Counted from the first letter of the stretch, positions 1-12,057 are shown. The stretch: DNA of 29,986 nt from Apostichopus leukothele (GCA_010014835.2 JAAAKB020231230.1:1-29986), one strand, 5' to 3'. Program-made: numbers and translations. Notes: generated from the sequence alone by a model not told the origin.

Positions 1-164
1 TGGACCGATCAAGAATATGTTCAGCACCCACTTCGAAATTCTCCCCGCGGTCCCCACTTCTTGGAGCACTTGGCAAATATTGGGGCTGAACATACCTTTA
101 CCCCCCCCCCCCACTTTTTTCATGGGGGATAAGCCCCTCAAGTCCACCGGTTCCGTCGCCACTG
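1..164 (-). mobile_element. Terminal part of a DNA transposon or MITE, cut by the window edge
   Basis: Read on the minus strand from 164, the sequence starts CAGTGGCGACGGAACCGG, which resembles the CAGTGGCG-type ends of hAT-like elements in animals. It then runs into C/G-rich sequence (cccctcaag, gggggataag and a C12 tract at 101-112). An internal imperfect inverted repeat (tatgttcagc near 17-31 against gctgaacata near 80-94) is also typical of non-autonomous element ends. The adjacent 8 bases (165-172) would be the target duplication, but the other end is outside the window. The superfamily is tentative. Confidence 0.35.
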
Positions 165-655
165 AAGTCGAGGAGGGGTGATTTCGAGCAGTAAAGAAAT
201 TACATCGGCATATGCCATTGCATATTGTTGAATGACACGGGGGGGGGGGGTGTCATGTGTCAGTGTATTGAATTTAATTATTGATATACCCAATATGCAA
301 ATCTGGCTTTCGTAAATCGTTTCTCTGGATTTAGTTATTCAACGCATTCAGTAGAGCAGCAACGTTGAAAATCAATTCCTGAAGCTAGCACTGTAGCACA
401 TGCCGCGGATTCATCACATGCAGAATTGAATCGCTAGTGTGTTAGCTCCAGGATTCGTAACCTGTGCTGCGAACCATGTGCTAGCTCCAGCTCCAGTTAT
501 TCTGCATGCTACATGTTACGATCTTAAACACAAATTCGACTTAGATTCGAAACAAATAGGCCTATTTGATAGAGCTGTTGTGGGGGAATAATTTCGATTA
601 GGGTTGTGCACATTTGTCTGCAAAAACGACAAAAAAGTGAACTAAGATTTGGGAA

Positions 656-705
656 AAAGTGGGGGGGCAAGTGCCCCCTCTTGCCCCCCCGTAATCCCGC
701 CCATG
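656..705 (-). mobile_element. GC-run hairpin, likely transposon end fragment
   Basis: A perfect 11-bp inverted repeat, gggggggcaag (661-671) and cttgccccccc (680-690), with an 8-nt loop is followed by gtaatcccgcccatg. On the minus strand this reads CATGGGCGGGATTACGGGGG, like the GC-rich ends of non-autonomous DNA transposons. No partner end or target duplication was found nearby, so this may be a solo relic. Confidence 0.35.
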
Positions 706-789
706 CCAACCCTTACCCACGAACATTCTTCCCACACAAATTAAGCTATCAGAAAAAATATATAAAGCACTGTGGCATCTTCAAGATGA

Positions 790-1050
790 GAGCTAAAATA
801 TATCACTGAGACAGTTTTAATACCGGAGGTTCACTATAATCCCAACCACCCTATCCATAAATCATCTAACCTATGGCTAACACAGATGAATTTAAGGCAT
901 CTCCAATGTGATGCGCTAAGGAAAGTGCACAGAACAGTCCAACTTTGGAGAGTAATAATAATGGGTCTGCCAACTGTTGAAGAGAAATTTGCCATTATCA
1001 GAGCAGCTAAATTTTTGCATGCATATATCACTTTCCCAAAGATGGATTAA
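790..1050 (+). pseudogene. Open retroelement-like frame, unidentified
   Basis: 86 open codons on the plus strand between TGA (787-789) and TAA (1048-1050). The C-terminal half, LRKVHRTVQLW then MGLPTVEEKFAIIRAAKFL, loosely recalls the 'G-L-G-L-P-S/T ... R-A-A' segment found after the reverse-transcriptase domain in R2-like and related LINEs. That is pattern memory, not an alignment. No catalytic motif is included. A 65-codon minus-strand frame (834-1031) overlaps and is probably a shadow. It could also be an old host exon. Confidence 0.25.
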
Positions 1051-2896
1051 ATTTGATCTAAACTGAATATTCAAAAGTCTGTTATATACATGAGTTCACG
1101 TCGGGTCACAACAAAAATTCTTAATGTGACATTTCAAGGACACGTCAAGATTTGAAGAAGATTCTGAAGGAAGTATAGTAGGAAACTTCTGAATCGAATT
1201 CACCCTGGAAAAATCGACAGAACCTCTGCTGGGATACTTTTACAACGCACCTGAAGTGGCTGAGGTAATTTTTCTGTCAAAATGTATTTTCGATTTTTTC
1301 TTAGTGAACTGACTTAACACCAGGAATAATTTTGGAGATTTTTTTTTTCTCCTCTGAAACTGCACAGAATTTTGGTTTTGCCCTTCATCGAATTTTAAAG
1401 TGAGGCAGAAAAATGTGACACTCTCTTGTAAGGTAAAACTATTCCACCTTGCTATATAAAATTTCCCATCTCTGAAGATCATGCTTCTAACACAAAATAT
1501 TTCAATTGAAATACGGTTTTTAGTTAAACATTTTAAATTGTTGCCTCAATTTGTAAAAGTACAACTCTGTCAGTGGTCTATTGAGATTTCAGGTAAAATA
1601 TTCTACGAAAGCTTACATTTCAAAAAAAAAATTTCTTCCTGATGTTTAAGTACATTTTTTGCCCTTACATATATTTGGAATACTAGCTTTCAAACAGCAT
1701 TCAAAATGCCTTTGAAAAAAGAGAATAGAAATTTATCCCCACTTTTTTCCCAGCACTTAACAATTCTGTCACTGAAAAGTCACGATTTATCTCACGTCTC
1801 GTTTACATACAATGCCTTGCGAGATATCCAACTCCTCGAGGAATCACAAAAATTCTTTTCTTTTGCAAAATATCCACTTGATTTAAGCAGAATTTCCCCT
1901 CATGCTTTGATACGGGTTGTAAACATTTTGCTAAACGGATCAATCTTGTTCGTCACAAGTCTCTGAATAGGTTTGATCAAAATGGTGGACATTACGGTGT
2001 GTTCTCAAAAGGGCAAAGTATTTAGCATCGTTATGAATATTGCTACCCTTGATAAACCAGGTGAATGCAATACTCTGACAGAATAAAGAAGTCAGATACT
2101 AATTAGCATAATTGATAACCAAATCTCCAACTACATTTTGTTTTTTGGTGACATCTTTCTTTGTAAACTTTGTGACATCCTGACCAAGGCATGTAATATT
2201 CACTTATGACTGGACAACTTTAATCTAAATTTCTTGTTCATAAAAAAAGACCTGTCCATTATTTTCCATAATTTTCTCCGATAAATTTTATTAAGCCTAC
2301 ATGAAATAATTTACCGTTCAAAATTTGGTGAACTTTCATTTTTTTTTGAAGGTTCTAGATTTTTGGCTCTTCTAGGTTGATATGATTCCTAAAAAAAACA
2401 AAAAAAACAAAACGCAATACATATTTGGACTTGTACAGCAATTTGACCATTATTGTATAGCATTTTGCGATGATTAACTCGATAAACTTTATCCTGACCT
2501 AATTAATACTGTGCATGTTTAAAACAACATCAGTATTATCATTACCTTTATCGTTATCATTACTAATATTATAATAATAGTAATAATAATACACATGGCA
2601 TTGATCCAGTGCATCTTAAAGCAGCTATTTGCAAAAACGATTGGCAATGCAATATCATCTTATTTGAAGAGTCACGCATGGGTCCATCCCAGTGAATTGT
2701 GAAAGGCCACCAATTTAGTATTCGTGCTCAACAACTCAACCCTGTTTCTGGAAACCATTCACAACAATCGCAATAGTTGAATATTCGAAGGGATTTGAGG
2801 ATACAAAATCATAAATTTTTAGAAAAATTCTTGAGATGTTTTGATTTTCTTACATTTGGTATGTAAGTTTAATTGGATAAAGGATGAAAAGGGTCA
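1051..2896. other. No gene recognised
   Basis: AT-rich, with poly(A)/poly(T) runs and a simple repeat near 2.57 kb. Short frames (for example 1240-1482 minus and 1706-1966 plus) lack homology or splice context. atttcaggtaaa near 1590 is a weak acceptor-donor juxtaposition on the plus strand. Confidence 0.5.
2561..2592. repeat. (AAT)n-like microsatellite
   Basis: Interrupted ataat/taataa units in an AT-rich stretch. No gene signal. Confidence 0.7.
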
Positions 2897-3007
2897 TCAG
2901 AACTTACTGGCCCCAAATACTATAATCTTCACCAACTTTTCAAAAGGTAATTTCCTGGCAGTTCTGCAGTGATCTCTAAATTCCTTCCGGACATTGATCG
3001 AGAAGTG
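2897..3007 (-). other. Continuation of the minus-strand open frame next to a splice donor
   Basis: 36 codons in the same frame as the block above, separated from it by two closely spaced stops. It reads FSINVRKEFRDH and then RKLPFEKLVKIIVFGAS, a plausible basic, helical peptide. A consensus donor (GGCCA|GTAAGTTC) falls inside the last codons. It could be a separate exon, part of an old transposable-element gene, or chance. No family was recognised. Confidence 0.2.
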
Positions 3008-3013
3008 TTAAAA

Positions 3014-3409
3014 TTAGACGATTAAATACTTCCGTGAGGCAAAAACACTCTGAGGGTGGTGTTCGTGAAGATGAAAGTTAGCCTGTTGAAGTTGAAGCAT
3101 GTGTGACCATTTATGTGAACTTTGTAGCATATTCGAGGTCGATATACCGATGACCAAGTTTGTGAGTACATGAAGTGTTGCAGCCAATGGGTAGAATGCA
3201 TATAGGTTTACTGTGGCTGGCAAGATCGATTTCGTGCCCACCACCTGTATTAAATGCAGAACACTGTTCACCGCTTCGAGCTTTGAGAATTGCCATGCCG
3301 AACACGGTTTGATTCGAAAGTCTGTAAAGCTTTGGTGGATTAAATTAAATGGAGACAATCCAACAATATCATCAACAGGATTGTTGAAATCTCCCTTAGC
3401 AAGAGAGAA
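3014..3409 (-). CDS. Unidentified exon-like open frame, possibly a terminal exon
   Basis: Not recognised. On the minus strand a strong acceptor (ccttttttgtttcatag) is followed at once by 131 open codons ending in TAA. The frame has ordinary protein-like composition: a charged start (AKGDFNNPVDDI), a middle rich in hydrophobic residues, and a His/Gln-rich end (LHEHHPQS). This length is unusual for AT-rich noncoding DNA. The same frame reopens two codons later and runs 35 more codons (including RKLPFEKLVKIIVFG) to another stop beside a good donor at 2906, so the block could be a decayed longer coding piece rather than a true terminal exon. A 75-codon plus-strand frame (3213-3440) overlaps, so strand is not certain. 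A possible AATAAA on the minus strand lies near 2290. It does not match any part of PPP4R1 that I know. Confidence 0.28.
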   Translation of the reverse strand, partial: FSLAKGDFNNPVDDIVGLSPFNLIHQSFTDFRIKPCSAWQFSKLEAVNSVLHLIQVVGTKSILPATVNLYAFYPLAATLHVLTNLVIGISTSNMLQSSHKWSHMLQLQQANFHLHEHHPQSVFASRKYLIV

Positions 3410-3440
3410 CTATGAAACAAAAAAGGCCCCCCAAAACTAA

Positions 3441-6400
3441 AAAAAAATGGAAATGTCTAGCAGGTACCCAGGGTAGAAGACTAATTAAACAATGACATCT
3501 TTTCCTGACAAGCCCTAGGGGGATGGACGTGAATAAAAAGTGGGCCTAACTGACATAATTTGTCACCGTTGTCATTTGGGGGCTAAACAAACATTTTAGT
3601 AAGAAACAGAGGCCCTGATTTTTTTTTGCTTTAAATCAGTTTCCTATAATTTTAGAGGCTGTTGAAGTGTTTTTCCAAGTAGTACATGGAAGGGTAAACC
3701 ACTACTTTCGCTTTGGGTTACAGAATATATATGTTTCAAAACTAATGTCTTTCTAGCCAACGGGATAAAGTGTTTCATCTTCAAATTTTGTAGATAGCCA
3801 ATATATTCTATATCCGTAAAGGAAATGAAAAAAGAAAGAAGGGGAAAGAATAAAGATGTAATTTGTTCCTTTTCACATTCTTTCCACCGGCGCTTTGTCG
3901 TTAAAGATTTACGGAGGATTCAATCCGAACAGCAAACAGTACTTTCCTTTCATTTTCCTTCTGCTTGAGGCTCTAAAATTAATTTCGCTCTTGACACTGG
4001 GCATAAAGCTCATTGTGGTGGCGGTTTTAGTTCATACCATATTAAAGCAGCAGAGTATTCAATCAAATTGAACGGTTTGTTCAAAACCATAATCACACGC
4101 TACTAATTACAGCTCCACCATTTCAAGACTTCAACTTTCAACTTTGACGGTTTCAACTATAATACAAATGTGACAAAAGTGTCTCGGAGACGAGGCTGTC
4201 CGGAGAACTGTACTGAATCGAGAACTGCCAATGTTGTAGTAGAAATTAGGGTTTTCAAAGGGCCAAGGAGGGATTTGGCCAGAATTGCGAGCAGACCAAT
4301 CAGATATAATTTTCTTTCTGTTTTCTTAAATACATCCTTGATCAGCGGATGTGAATGTAAACAGCCTTCTCTATAAACATGTCAATTAGTCTAATATCAT
4401 TAGTATGAATACAAAACTACACAAACAGTATACATCTATTAAAAGAAACTCAAATGTTTTGAAGCAAGGGAATCACCAGCCAACAACTTAACACTGAAAA
4501 TATCTGCATCTCAACCCAACCCTCCAACCAATCACAGGTACTAACCTCACTGTAATAAAGAGACAAAATCGTAAGATGTGTATTCTACATTAAAGAATCC
4601 TGTTTCTTACAATGTATATATAACTATATATAAGGAGCCTGTTTTGTTTCTCTTCTTGTAAATGCGTCTCTGTGGTATTTTACAAACTGTTTTAGCTGAG
4701 GAGGGTTATTCATGGGGTTAGTTACCGGTTGCTGAGGGGGTACAGTGTTACAAGGTTAACCAGTTCACATTTATAAGCAGGGTAGAGTAATAGTGCATAA
4801 GTTGTGAGGAGACAGGTAAGTGAAGAAGTGAAGTAAATTCTCGGTCAAACATTTGGAATACATCCTACAGTATGATAAGCATTCTAAGGTACAGAAACGT
4901 AGTATGGAAATGCATAATACAAATCCGGGATCTAAATAATCCTGCTAGTCTGTGTATTAATAGTGCAAGATTAATAGGAACCATATTTACTTTAGCAGCT
5001 TTTTTGTCAATTTTACTTGGAAATTCATATTATTACTTTAAAAACAAAAATAACTTAATTAATTATAATTCATTAATGCATTTCATTTTTGCCAGAATTT
5101 CATCACCCAGAAACACATTGCATATTAGTACTTATCCACTAATGAAAAATGAAAAACAGTTTTGGATTTTTCTTCATTATTGGATGTTAAACCTGGACTG
5201 TTATTAGATTTAGCAGCAATCAGCACCAAAACATTTCTTTGAATGAATTACTCAAAAATCTAAATTTAACCACAAAACTTGTACAGTATCGCTGAAGAGA
5301 ACTCAACACAAATCGTAGCGATTGAATGCAAGACACTGCTTTAATGATATTGGACTAATTAGCATATTACATGCCAGCAATGTTGAAAGACAGAGAGGCC
5401 ATTTATAACACCACACAAAAGAAGAAAAATCCACAGCCTCCTTGGCCTCCATAAACATCCAACCCTGTAGACAACATTTAATTTGGGATATTACTTCTTG
5501 TCTGACACTTTCAACATTTCTATCCAAAAATCTAAACTAAAGGTTTTGATTTATATATATATCTTCTTTCACACTGTAAAATTCCAATTGAAAATAAGTC
5601 TAAACCATGTTTCCATAGAGACAAAAACTAAGGGAGGCCAGCAGTGCATAAAAAAGTTACTTGTTTTAATTCTAGATACTGCTGTATACAGCAAGAGTGT
5701 AATTGTTGTGAAGAGACATGTAAGGCCGGAAGTATAATAAAGAAAAATATTGAAATTAAATTTAAAAAGATCTGTCTATGTGAAGAGAAATAACAGCTGT
5801 AAGAAAAGAACACCTCAAAAAGTTATCAAGTTTAGCCTAATGCAGATTCACTTGACATTATTTGATGTTTATTCGTTGTCGAATGTGATTTAAATTGGGC
5901 TGAGACGCATCCAAATTGTTCAAGTCCATTAATTACCTGAGTTCTCAAGATTGTTTTGTACTCATATTCATATTAAATTCAAAACAATGACATAACCGAG
6001 GATTCATGGAGATGATGTAGGGTAAATGCAATTATGTCCCTTCTGAGCTAATTTCAGACAAAAACTATTTAGAAATGTAATGTCCTAGATGATTAATATT
6101 TCCTGAAATTCCCAATGGTGACCTTCTGTGTGTAGGACTCAGAAAGCCTTCCTAGTATGTTCGGTATGGTAATCCTTCACGCCGTAGAACTGATATAAAA
6201 TATGTGCCATTGATGGCTTATAATATCAAAAAGATATCCTTCAAAATCCATAATTATTCAAAACATAAAATAAGATCCTGCTATTGAGGAATGTCAGGCC
6301 CTCGCACTTTACGTCCATTTACCTACACAGGCTTGTTCGCAATAGATGAGCAGTTTGTTAACAGCTTTTCTCTCTCTCTCTTCCTCTCTCTCTCCCTTTG

Positions 6401-7148
6401 AGCTGAAAATTGAGACAGTTTTAGCAGTTCTTAAACTTCTATCAATAAACTTTTCAAGCTTTGGTGTGTCATCGGTACATCTATCTCACTTAGATCAATA
6501 ATACACCACCAACTCATACCTCGGGTCTAAATCCCAAGCAAACACAACCAAACTGTTATTGCGATTTCCAATGGATGGGGATTTTTGATCATTTTTGGAA
6601 AGCTGCTGCGAAAGACAACATGTATGACATCTCAATCCCACAGAGTGTAACTGCATGCAAAGTGCAAAGTTGATTATTAGCTGGTTACGAGACTGCGTAT
6701 CTCACAACCAAAATTTCGACTGACTTGAAAAACATTTGTTCCTTCTCAATAATGTATACAGAGACATCATTGAGACCTTGACATTACAAAGTAGATTTCT
6801 GTCGACTGGTCGATGCAGCTATACAGGCGCTGCATAATCTGTACATCGTTAATGACAATTACTTGTTTTTGTCATCTTCGTCATGTGAATAAGACTAAAT
6901 TCAAACTGAGTGACTTATAAGCTGTAGTGGTAGAAGATTGATGCACATGATGGTGTTTGAACGGACTACGAGTGGGTTCGATGACAAATTAAAGCTAGAC
7001 GGCCAGAATTAAAGCCGTGTCCCTTCAATTAAACGTCGAGTCTGGTCACCACCTTTAAGATTACTCACTCTAATCAGGGACCTGGGTCACTGTACTATCA
7101 AGTCTATGTTGTCCATCATCAGTGAGTTCTTTTCTTCATTTTTGGAGA
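3441..7148. other. No gene recognised; intron or intergenic
   Basis: AT-rich DNA. A plus-strand frame at 4170-4376 begins near the small palindrome gtctcggagac but has no homology. A good isolated donor, gagacag|gtaagtgaag, occurs at 4817, with stop codons in every upstream frame. The frames at 4872-5207 and 5303-5527 are judged chance. Confidence 0.5.
6365..6399 (+). repeat. CT microsatellite / polypyrimidine tract
   Basis: A 35-base pure pyrimidine run dominated by ct units. It is noncoding. Confidence 0.85.
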
Positions 7149-7304
7149 GTGGGGTTTATACTAGAGGTATTACTCATTGCTAGACTGTAGTCTACATGTA
7201 GTGGGGTTTATATTAGAGGTAAAACTCATTGCTAGTCTGTAGCCTACATGTAGTGGGGTTTATACTAGAGGTATTACTCATTGCTAGTCTGTAGTCTACA
7301 TGTC
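7149..7304. repeat. 52-bp tandem repeat, three copies
   Basis: Three head-to-tail units at 7149-7200, 7201-7252 and 7253-7304, each beginning gtggggtttata and ending with a gtctacatg-type run. Units differ at only a few positions, so this is a fairly young minisatellite. It does not code. Confidence 0.9.
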
Positions 7305-7323
7305 ATGGTTATACGTATACATA

Positions 7324-7590
7324 TTATTCGAAAGGGGCAATGAGTTGGAAAACCTTCAATAGCAGGAGGGAGGGGGAATTCCATCTGGTTTTTGCACCCG
7401 GTCCTCGCATGTTATGTGCCGATACCCAAACCGACCAGGCCTTGGATACTGATTGAATGTCTAGAGGTTCAAAACCAGGAAGGATGGTCCTCGTTACCAC
7501 TATACAGGCCTCTTCATCTACAGATATCAAAACTTTGCTAGTCCCATTTGGTGACATAGTTAACCAATACTCTAAAGATAGCAATCATGA
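7324..7590 (-). other. Unidentified open island beside the 52-bp repeat
   Basis: A minus-strand frame of 86 codons (7584-7324) through a patch less AT-rich than its surroundings. Residues such as ISVDEEACIVVTRTILPGFEPL look protein-like, but no family, splice site pair or start context supports a gene. Possible remnant of a dispersed repeat or old coding DNA. I do not assign a function. Confidence 0.15.
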
Positions 7591-8849
7591 TGCTATCCAA
7601 CTGAACGAAACTGAAAGTGGTATCTGAGAAGAGATACTATGAACGGAACTCTCTATATAGATATATATAAATAACTAAATATGCAGTATATATAGTTTAT
7701 GTATGAATATTGTATTTATATTTAAACAGAATCCATTTATTGATTTATTCTGGTTTTCGTTAATTTCTTCTTATGACCATAACTAACTACCTTTGATCTG
7801 CCATGACTCATATACAAATCGTGCATCAATTTATCTTTCACTGAAGTTAACTGCCACATGAAAGAACCAGTTTCACATGCTTTACCAAAGCAACTTAGTC
7901 TCTTTTTGGAAAAAGTGATAGCTAAGCTTTCTCTGTGCATATTGTAATTACCATATTCCCATACAAAACACACACATAGATCTATATGTAAACTGATAAA
8001 CTGACATTTTTTCTTGTTGGAATATCAAATTTTATAATTGTAAAAATCTGCAACAATTGTTTGTGCTCAAAATTCACATCTTGCTTTCCCAAATCATTTT
8101 GTATTATTACAGAACAAAATTGAACAAAGTTAGAAAAACTCTTGTCATTCTCAATGATACTTTCAAAAGAAAAAACAAAGAATTGTCCGTTTTCATCACT
8201 AGTTCAGATATGTTGCACCTCGGTATATCTCGTCAAGACTGCATCCAGCCGTCCACAAGCGACTCCTTAATTCACCAAATATTTTTTCCCTTTTTTCTTC
8301 TTCGCCACAAGGAGTTCAGACATACCTCTCTAAATATAGTAAGACATGATTGCGTCCAGAATAGTTTACTTTTTCATCTCTCCCAAAATCAATCCCGGGA
8401 ATTTGCTTTGGACAAGGCTCTCTAATTTGGTCTCCAATTTCCTCAGAGGCAGACTTCACTCTTGGTCTCAAAACAGCTTTTCACAACCGGGTTTAACTCT
8501 AACAGGGAGACACTGGAAATTACCGTAACCCTTACACTTCCACGGAGGCTTCCGGCCATAGGCCTTTCTCACGTTATTATATCGGACTTAAAACCCAGCT
8601 GCAACAATTTGATTGAGGAGCTGCGAAACATTAAATAGACAAAGTTGAGAGATTCGTAAGTGGGGGATTGCTCTAACCTAAGGAGGATTGCAATGATTAA
8701 AACCTTTCACAATCTGTTTAAATGTCTGCCAGGGCACAACAGGGATTAAAGCACCCTTGACAATTTGAAAAGGGAAAGAAAAAAATGTGGTAACTGATGT
8801 AATTGGAACTAGGCCTACTTTTATAGGAGATTGGAAAAGCGTAAAAAAA

Positions 8850-8868
8850 AATTACCTGAAAAAAAAAC
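8850..8868 (-). promoter_or_regulatory. Candidate recursive (zero-exon) splice site in the PPP4R1 intron
   Basis: On the minus strand nine T residues and CAG are followed directly by GTAATT, with the junction between 8856 and 8855. An acceptor abutting a donor is the signature of recursive splicing sites used to remove very long introns in stages. It lies downstream of the exon at 14644, where the PPP4R1 intron would be at least about 14 kb. The donor half is only moderate. Confidence 0.3.
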
Positions 8869-11640
8869 GGGGGCCTGCATAAAATGGCGAAGAGGGACGT
8901 GTCAGTACCGTGACATACTGTACGCTTGGCAGAATTTTAAGTTTGTTACAGTAATCAGAAATTTTTCAATACAATTTGGGATTAATTTAAATAGTATCTC
9001 ATGTAGCCAAATATATGGAGTCATTCAGCAGGCTAGAATTTTACCACCAATTCTTAGGCAAGGATAGATCAGAGTGCGTATGTTAAGGAGACAGGTAAGA
9101 GAGGAATAAATTATTAGTTTTGGTAAAATCAAAAAAGCTGCTTCAACAGACTGAAGCAAAATGTCATTGTTTTCACCGTGGACTGACTATATCAAGTCTT
9201 AACAATTACTGATATCACAATGGATTTAATTGTTTAAACAACCATGTGTGAAGTCCATTACTACTAACTGTTATCAACAGAATCAATAACATTGCACAGC
9301 TCACTCTCTCCAGGGGTTTGTTTCTTAACTCAACCAATTATCTATTTTAACTCACACGTTATAAAAATAAATTACAACTGCTGATATTTGTAAATGCTGG
9401 TTGCAGCTCTGTCGAAAAGCTGCACTACACAAACAGACTGTATCGACATTAACGCTTCTTTGTTACCGTACATGTAAAAATGATCATGCCTACCTGTCTC
9501 CACACAACATTTGGACTCCAATCATCCTAGCCTACCACACTTTGATAGATATATGTATACGCTGCAGACTCACGCAACCCTAACATAGTGAGAGAACGCC
9601 ATCAGTCATTCCCGCGGAAGTATAACGGGATCGTCGGAGTCATATTGGGTTTGAGATATTTTATTACCTAGCTATCAAGCCGAAGGAAGTATAACTTTGC
9701 ACGGCTCTTTAAAACCCTTCTTCAAATTTATAACTTTTCAATCTCAGCAAACTTCCATTATTAAACCCAAGGGCAATAGTTCAAATTCCTACCGACGTGA
9801 AGTCGCTAGAGTTTTGCTTCAGATGAAATTTGATCATTCTATTACGAGAAATGTCAGAGCAGGCTTCCAGCCAAAAAAAAGAGACCATTCCCTCGTAAAT
9901 TTACGGTAGATCTCTTCTGCGGGTACCCATCGGCCATTTAATCTGTGGCAAGGAAACCTCGTCCTCCCTCGTACCCTGGATGTAATGGATCTTTTATAAA
10001 TCATGTACGGCTTTTCTTTATCCTTCTTCCTTTTCGTACCGTTTTTTTTTTTTACCTGATTTTCAAATGTCTGATTCGAATGTCGACTTTCATCGACCAT
10101 GTGTCCTTCATATCCAGTCTACTGTGAACCTTTTCAAATTACCGAAGATATCAACATTTTAGAGGTACATGCTTGACAGATTTAGTACCTAACGTTGTCG
10201 AAGGGTAGATGGGTTAAAACCGAATAACGATGATGGCAACCGCACCGAGAGTAGAATATACACTGTTTTGATGAAGAGACAAAAGTAAGGGGGGAAAAAA
10301 AGCTTGTTGATGCTTAAGTGAAATTCTTTTGCCAAATGCCACACTCAATTTCAAAATGTTCTAGTCCATGAAAAATACAACTCAAATTTAAATGAAAGAT
10401 TTTTCGCCGTGCCTTGAAAAACGTGCAAAGTAGATTGCGTCGCAATCGCTTAAAAAAAAAACAGATGAATAATGGAGCATCATGAATAATGAAAAGAAAA
10501 GCAGAAAATGGAGAACCAAGTTCGAGATCTCTAAGGATGACACAGAGATGTATTTTGCAGCCGATTTGATGATTGCAAACCGGTTAATTTGTCATCTATC
10601 ACTTCCATCAGCGACAATCTTTTTACCAGCAATTTGCATTTTCTATCTCATGTAAACTCAGTTGTAATTTAAGATTCAAAAACTTGAAAGACAAACTACA
10701 AAACAAATTCAAGCCTTCTCTTCCTCCGATACAACACTCCTATTAAATCTTCCACCTAATTATGCATACATGTAATCTGTGCCGCGGTCTCGAATGATCT
10801 ACCTAGTATGTATATAATCTAACTTGGAAAAATTAATTCCCGATGTTGAGGCGAGGTAAACTTGAATTGTCAATAAAATGTCTTGCCGAGGAACAAATAT
10901 ATTCTAGAAAGGGAGATGGCCATAAGAGTTTGAATTTGAATTAAAGTGACAATTATTCATGCGGCATAGCTAAGACAAAACTACACAATCCATTTTTAAC
11001 TTTATAGCGGCTTTCTAGAGCTCACTTTGATAAATGTCTCGATGAATTTTTCATTTCTTTACGTAGCTTGACTGCAGTCACTGCACGCAACGTCGATAAA
11101 GTCAGAGTTTGCTTCTTTTTTCTATTTTTTTATTTTTTTTTTATTTCCTATTTGCCTGTGAGTAAGACATTTTTAACATGAGAATAATACAAGCAGGTTG
11201 AATATAAAAAGGACCTTGGCAACAAAAAGGTTGAGAAGCTAATGGAATCATTAATTACTAGGCCTGCCCATTAACCTTCATTTGGTGCGAAAATACTTGA
11301 GGTCTGCCCTAGTTTGATCGATTGCAAGTTTATTTTGAGTAATGTGAGGTTCAAATGGTAAAGTTACCGACCAAACGCCAAAAAAATCCTTTATAGAGAG
11401 ACATTAAAAAGATGTGTATACATATATAAATTGACATTAAATAGTGGAGCTGCAATGAAAAGTTCACAAAAACCCTGAAACATAAATCACTGCTACCCTG
11501 GATACCCTGAAGGATAGCACGCAATAAATGACAACAGAGAATGATGGGTTAAATATCCAATCCCTACACCTAAGTCCTGTACCTAAGTACTGTATGCTAC
11601 TTCATCTGATAACAACCAGATAGGAAGCCTGAATAACAAG

Positions 11641-11670
11641 TAAATATTATATAATATATATAATATATGT
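11641..11670. repeat. AT-rich near-palindromic simple repeat
   Basis: Run of tatataatatatataat units, AT only. No gene signal. Confidence 0.7.
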
Positions 11671-12031
11671 TCAAAGACAGCTTCATGACAATAGCTACAG
11701 TATCTATGTGTGTGTAATCCATCATCCTCAGTTCATGGCTGCAGAGGGAATTAAAGGGATTTTCCCCAAGATAATTATCATCCTTTTCTTTGCAAGATCC
11801 TTGATGGTGACATGTTATAAGCCTGCCTCTTCATTTTTTTCTGGACTATCATTAGCTAATATGGTTACAGTCAATGTGTACAGTACTTAGTGAAAATCCC
11901 TTTCACCATTGACAACAAATTCATGAGAAGATAAATCCTGGAGTAGTAAACTATGGGATGGTACTTTCAGATCAGGGTAACCAAATAGTAACTTGACACA
12001 TGTATGCTAAACCACTGTGACCTCCACTGTT

Positions 12032-12057
12032 GGGGGGGGGTTGGGTGGGGGAAGGGG
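12032..12057 (+). other. G-quadruplex-prone G tract
   Basis: Four G runs (9, 3, 5 and 4 residues) separated by loops of 1-2 bases satisfy the usual G3+ N1-7 quadruplex pattern, within a purine-rich stretch that continues to about 12089. It directly borders the CpG-dense island at 12.1-12.4 kb. Confidence 0.7.

Larger units (their letters stand above)
7591..12016. other. No gene recognised; probably intron of PPP4R1 or intergenic
   Basis: AT-rich, with mildly GC-richer spots at 8.2-8.6 kb and 9.6-10.1 kb that may be worn repeats. Apart from the recursive splice candidate at 8856 I see no structure. The frames at 8057-8425 and 9834-10100 have no homology. Confidence 0.5.

Noticed and set aside
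4790-4825. Donor gagacag|gtaagtgaag as the end of a plus-strand exon (a similar string occurs at 9085)
   Set aside because: All upstream frames contain stops near the donor. The similarity of the two sites is only about 11 bases.
4872-5207. 111-codon plus-strand frame
   Set aside because: AT-rich composition, no homology, no splice context, and residues typical of translated noncoding DNA.
5303-5527. Minus-strand frame containing VESVRQEVISQIK, resembling the next HEAT repeat of PPP4R1 (human VRAELMEQV)
   Set aside because: The available acceptors put it in the wrong phase relative to the exon ending at 14644, and the rest of the frame shows no similarity, so it is probably chance.
8057-8425. 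122-codon plus-strand frame
   Set aside because: Low-complexity AT-driven residues, no recognisable domain, and no acceptor/donor pair.
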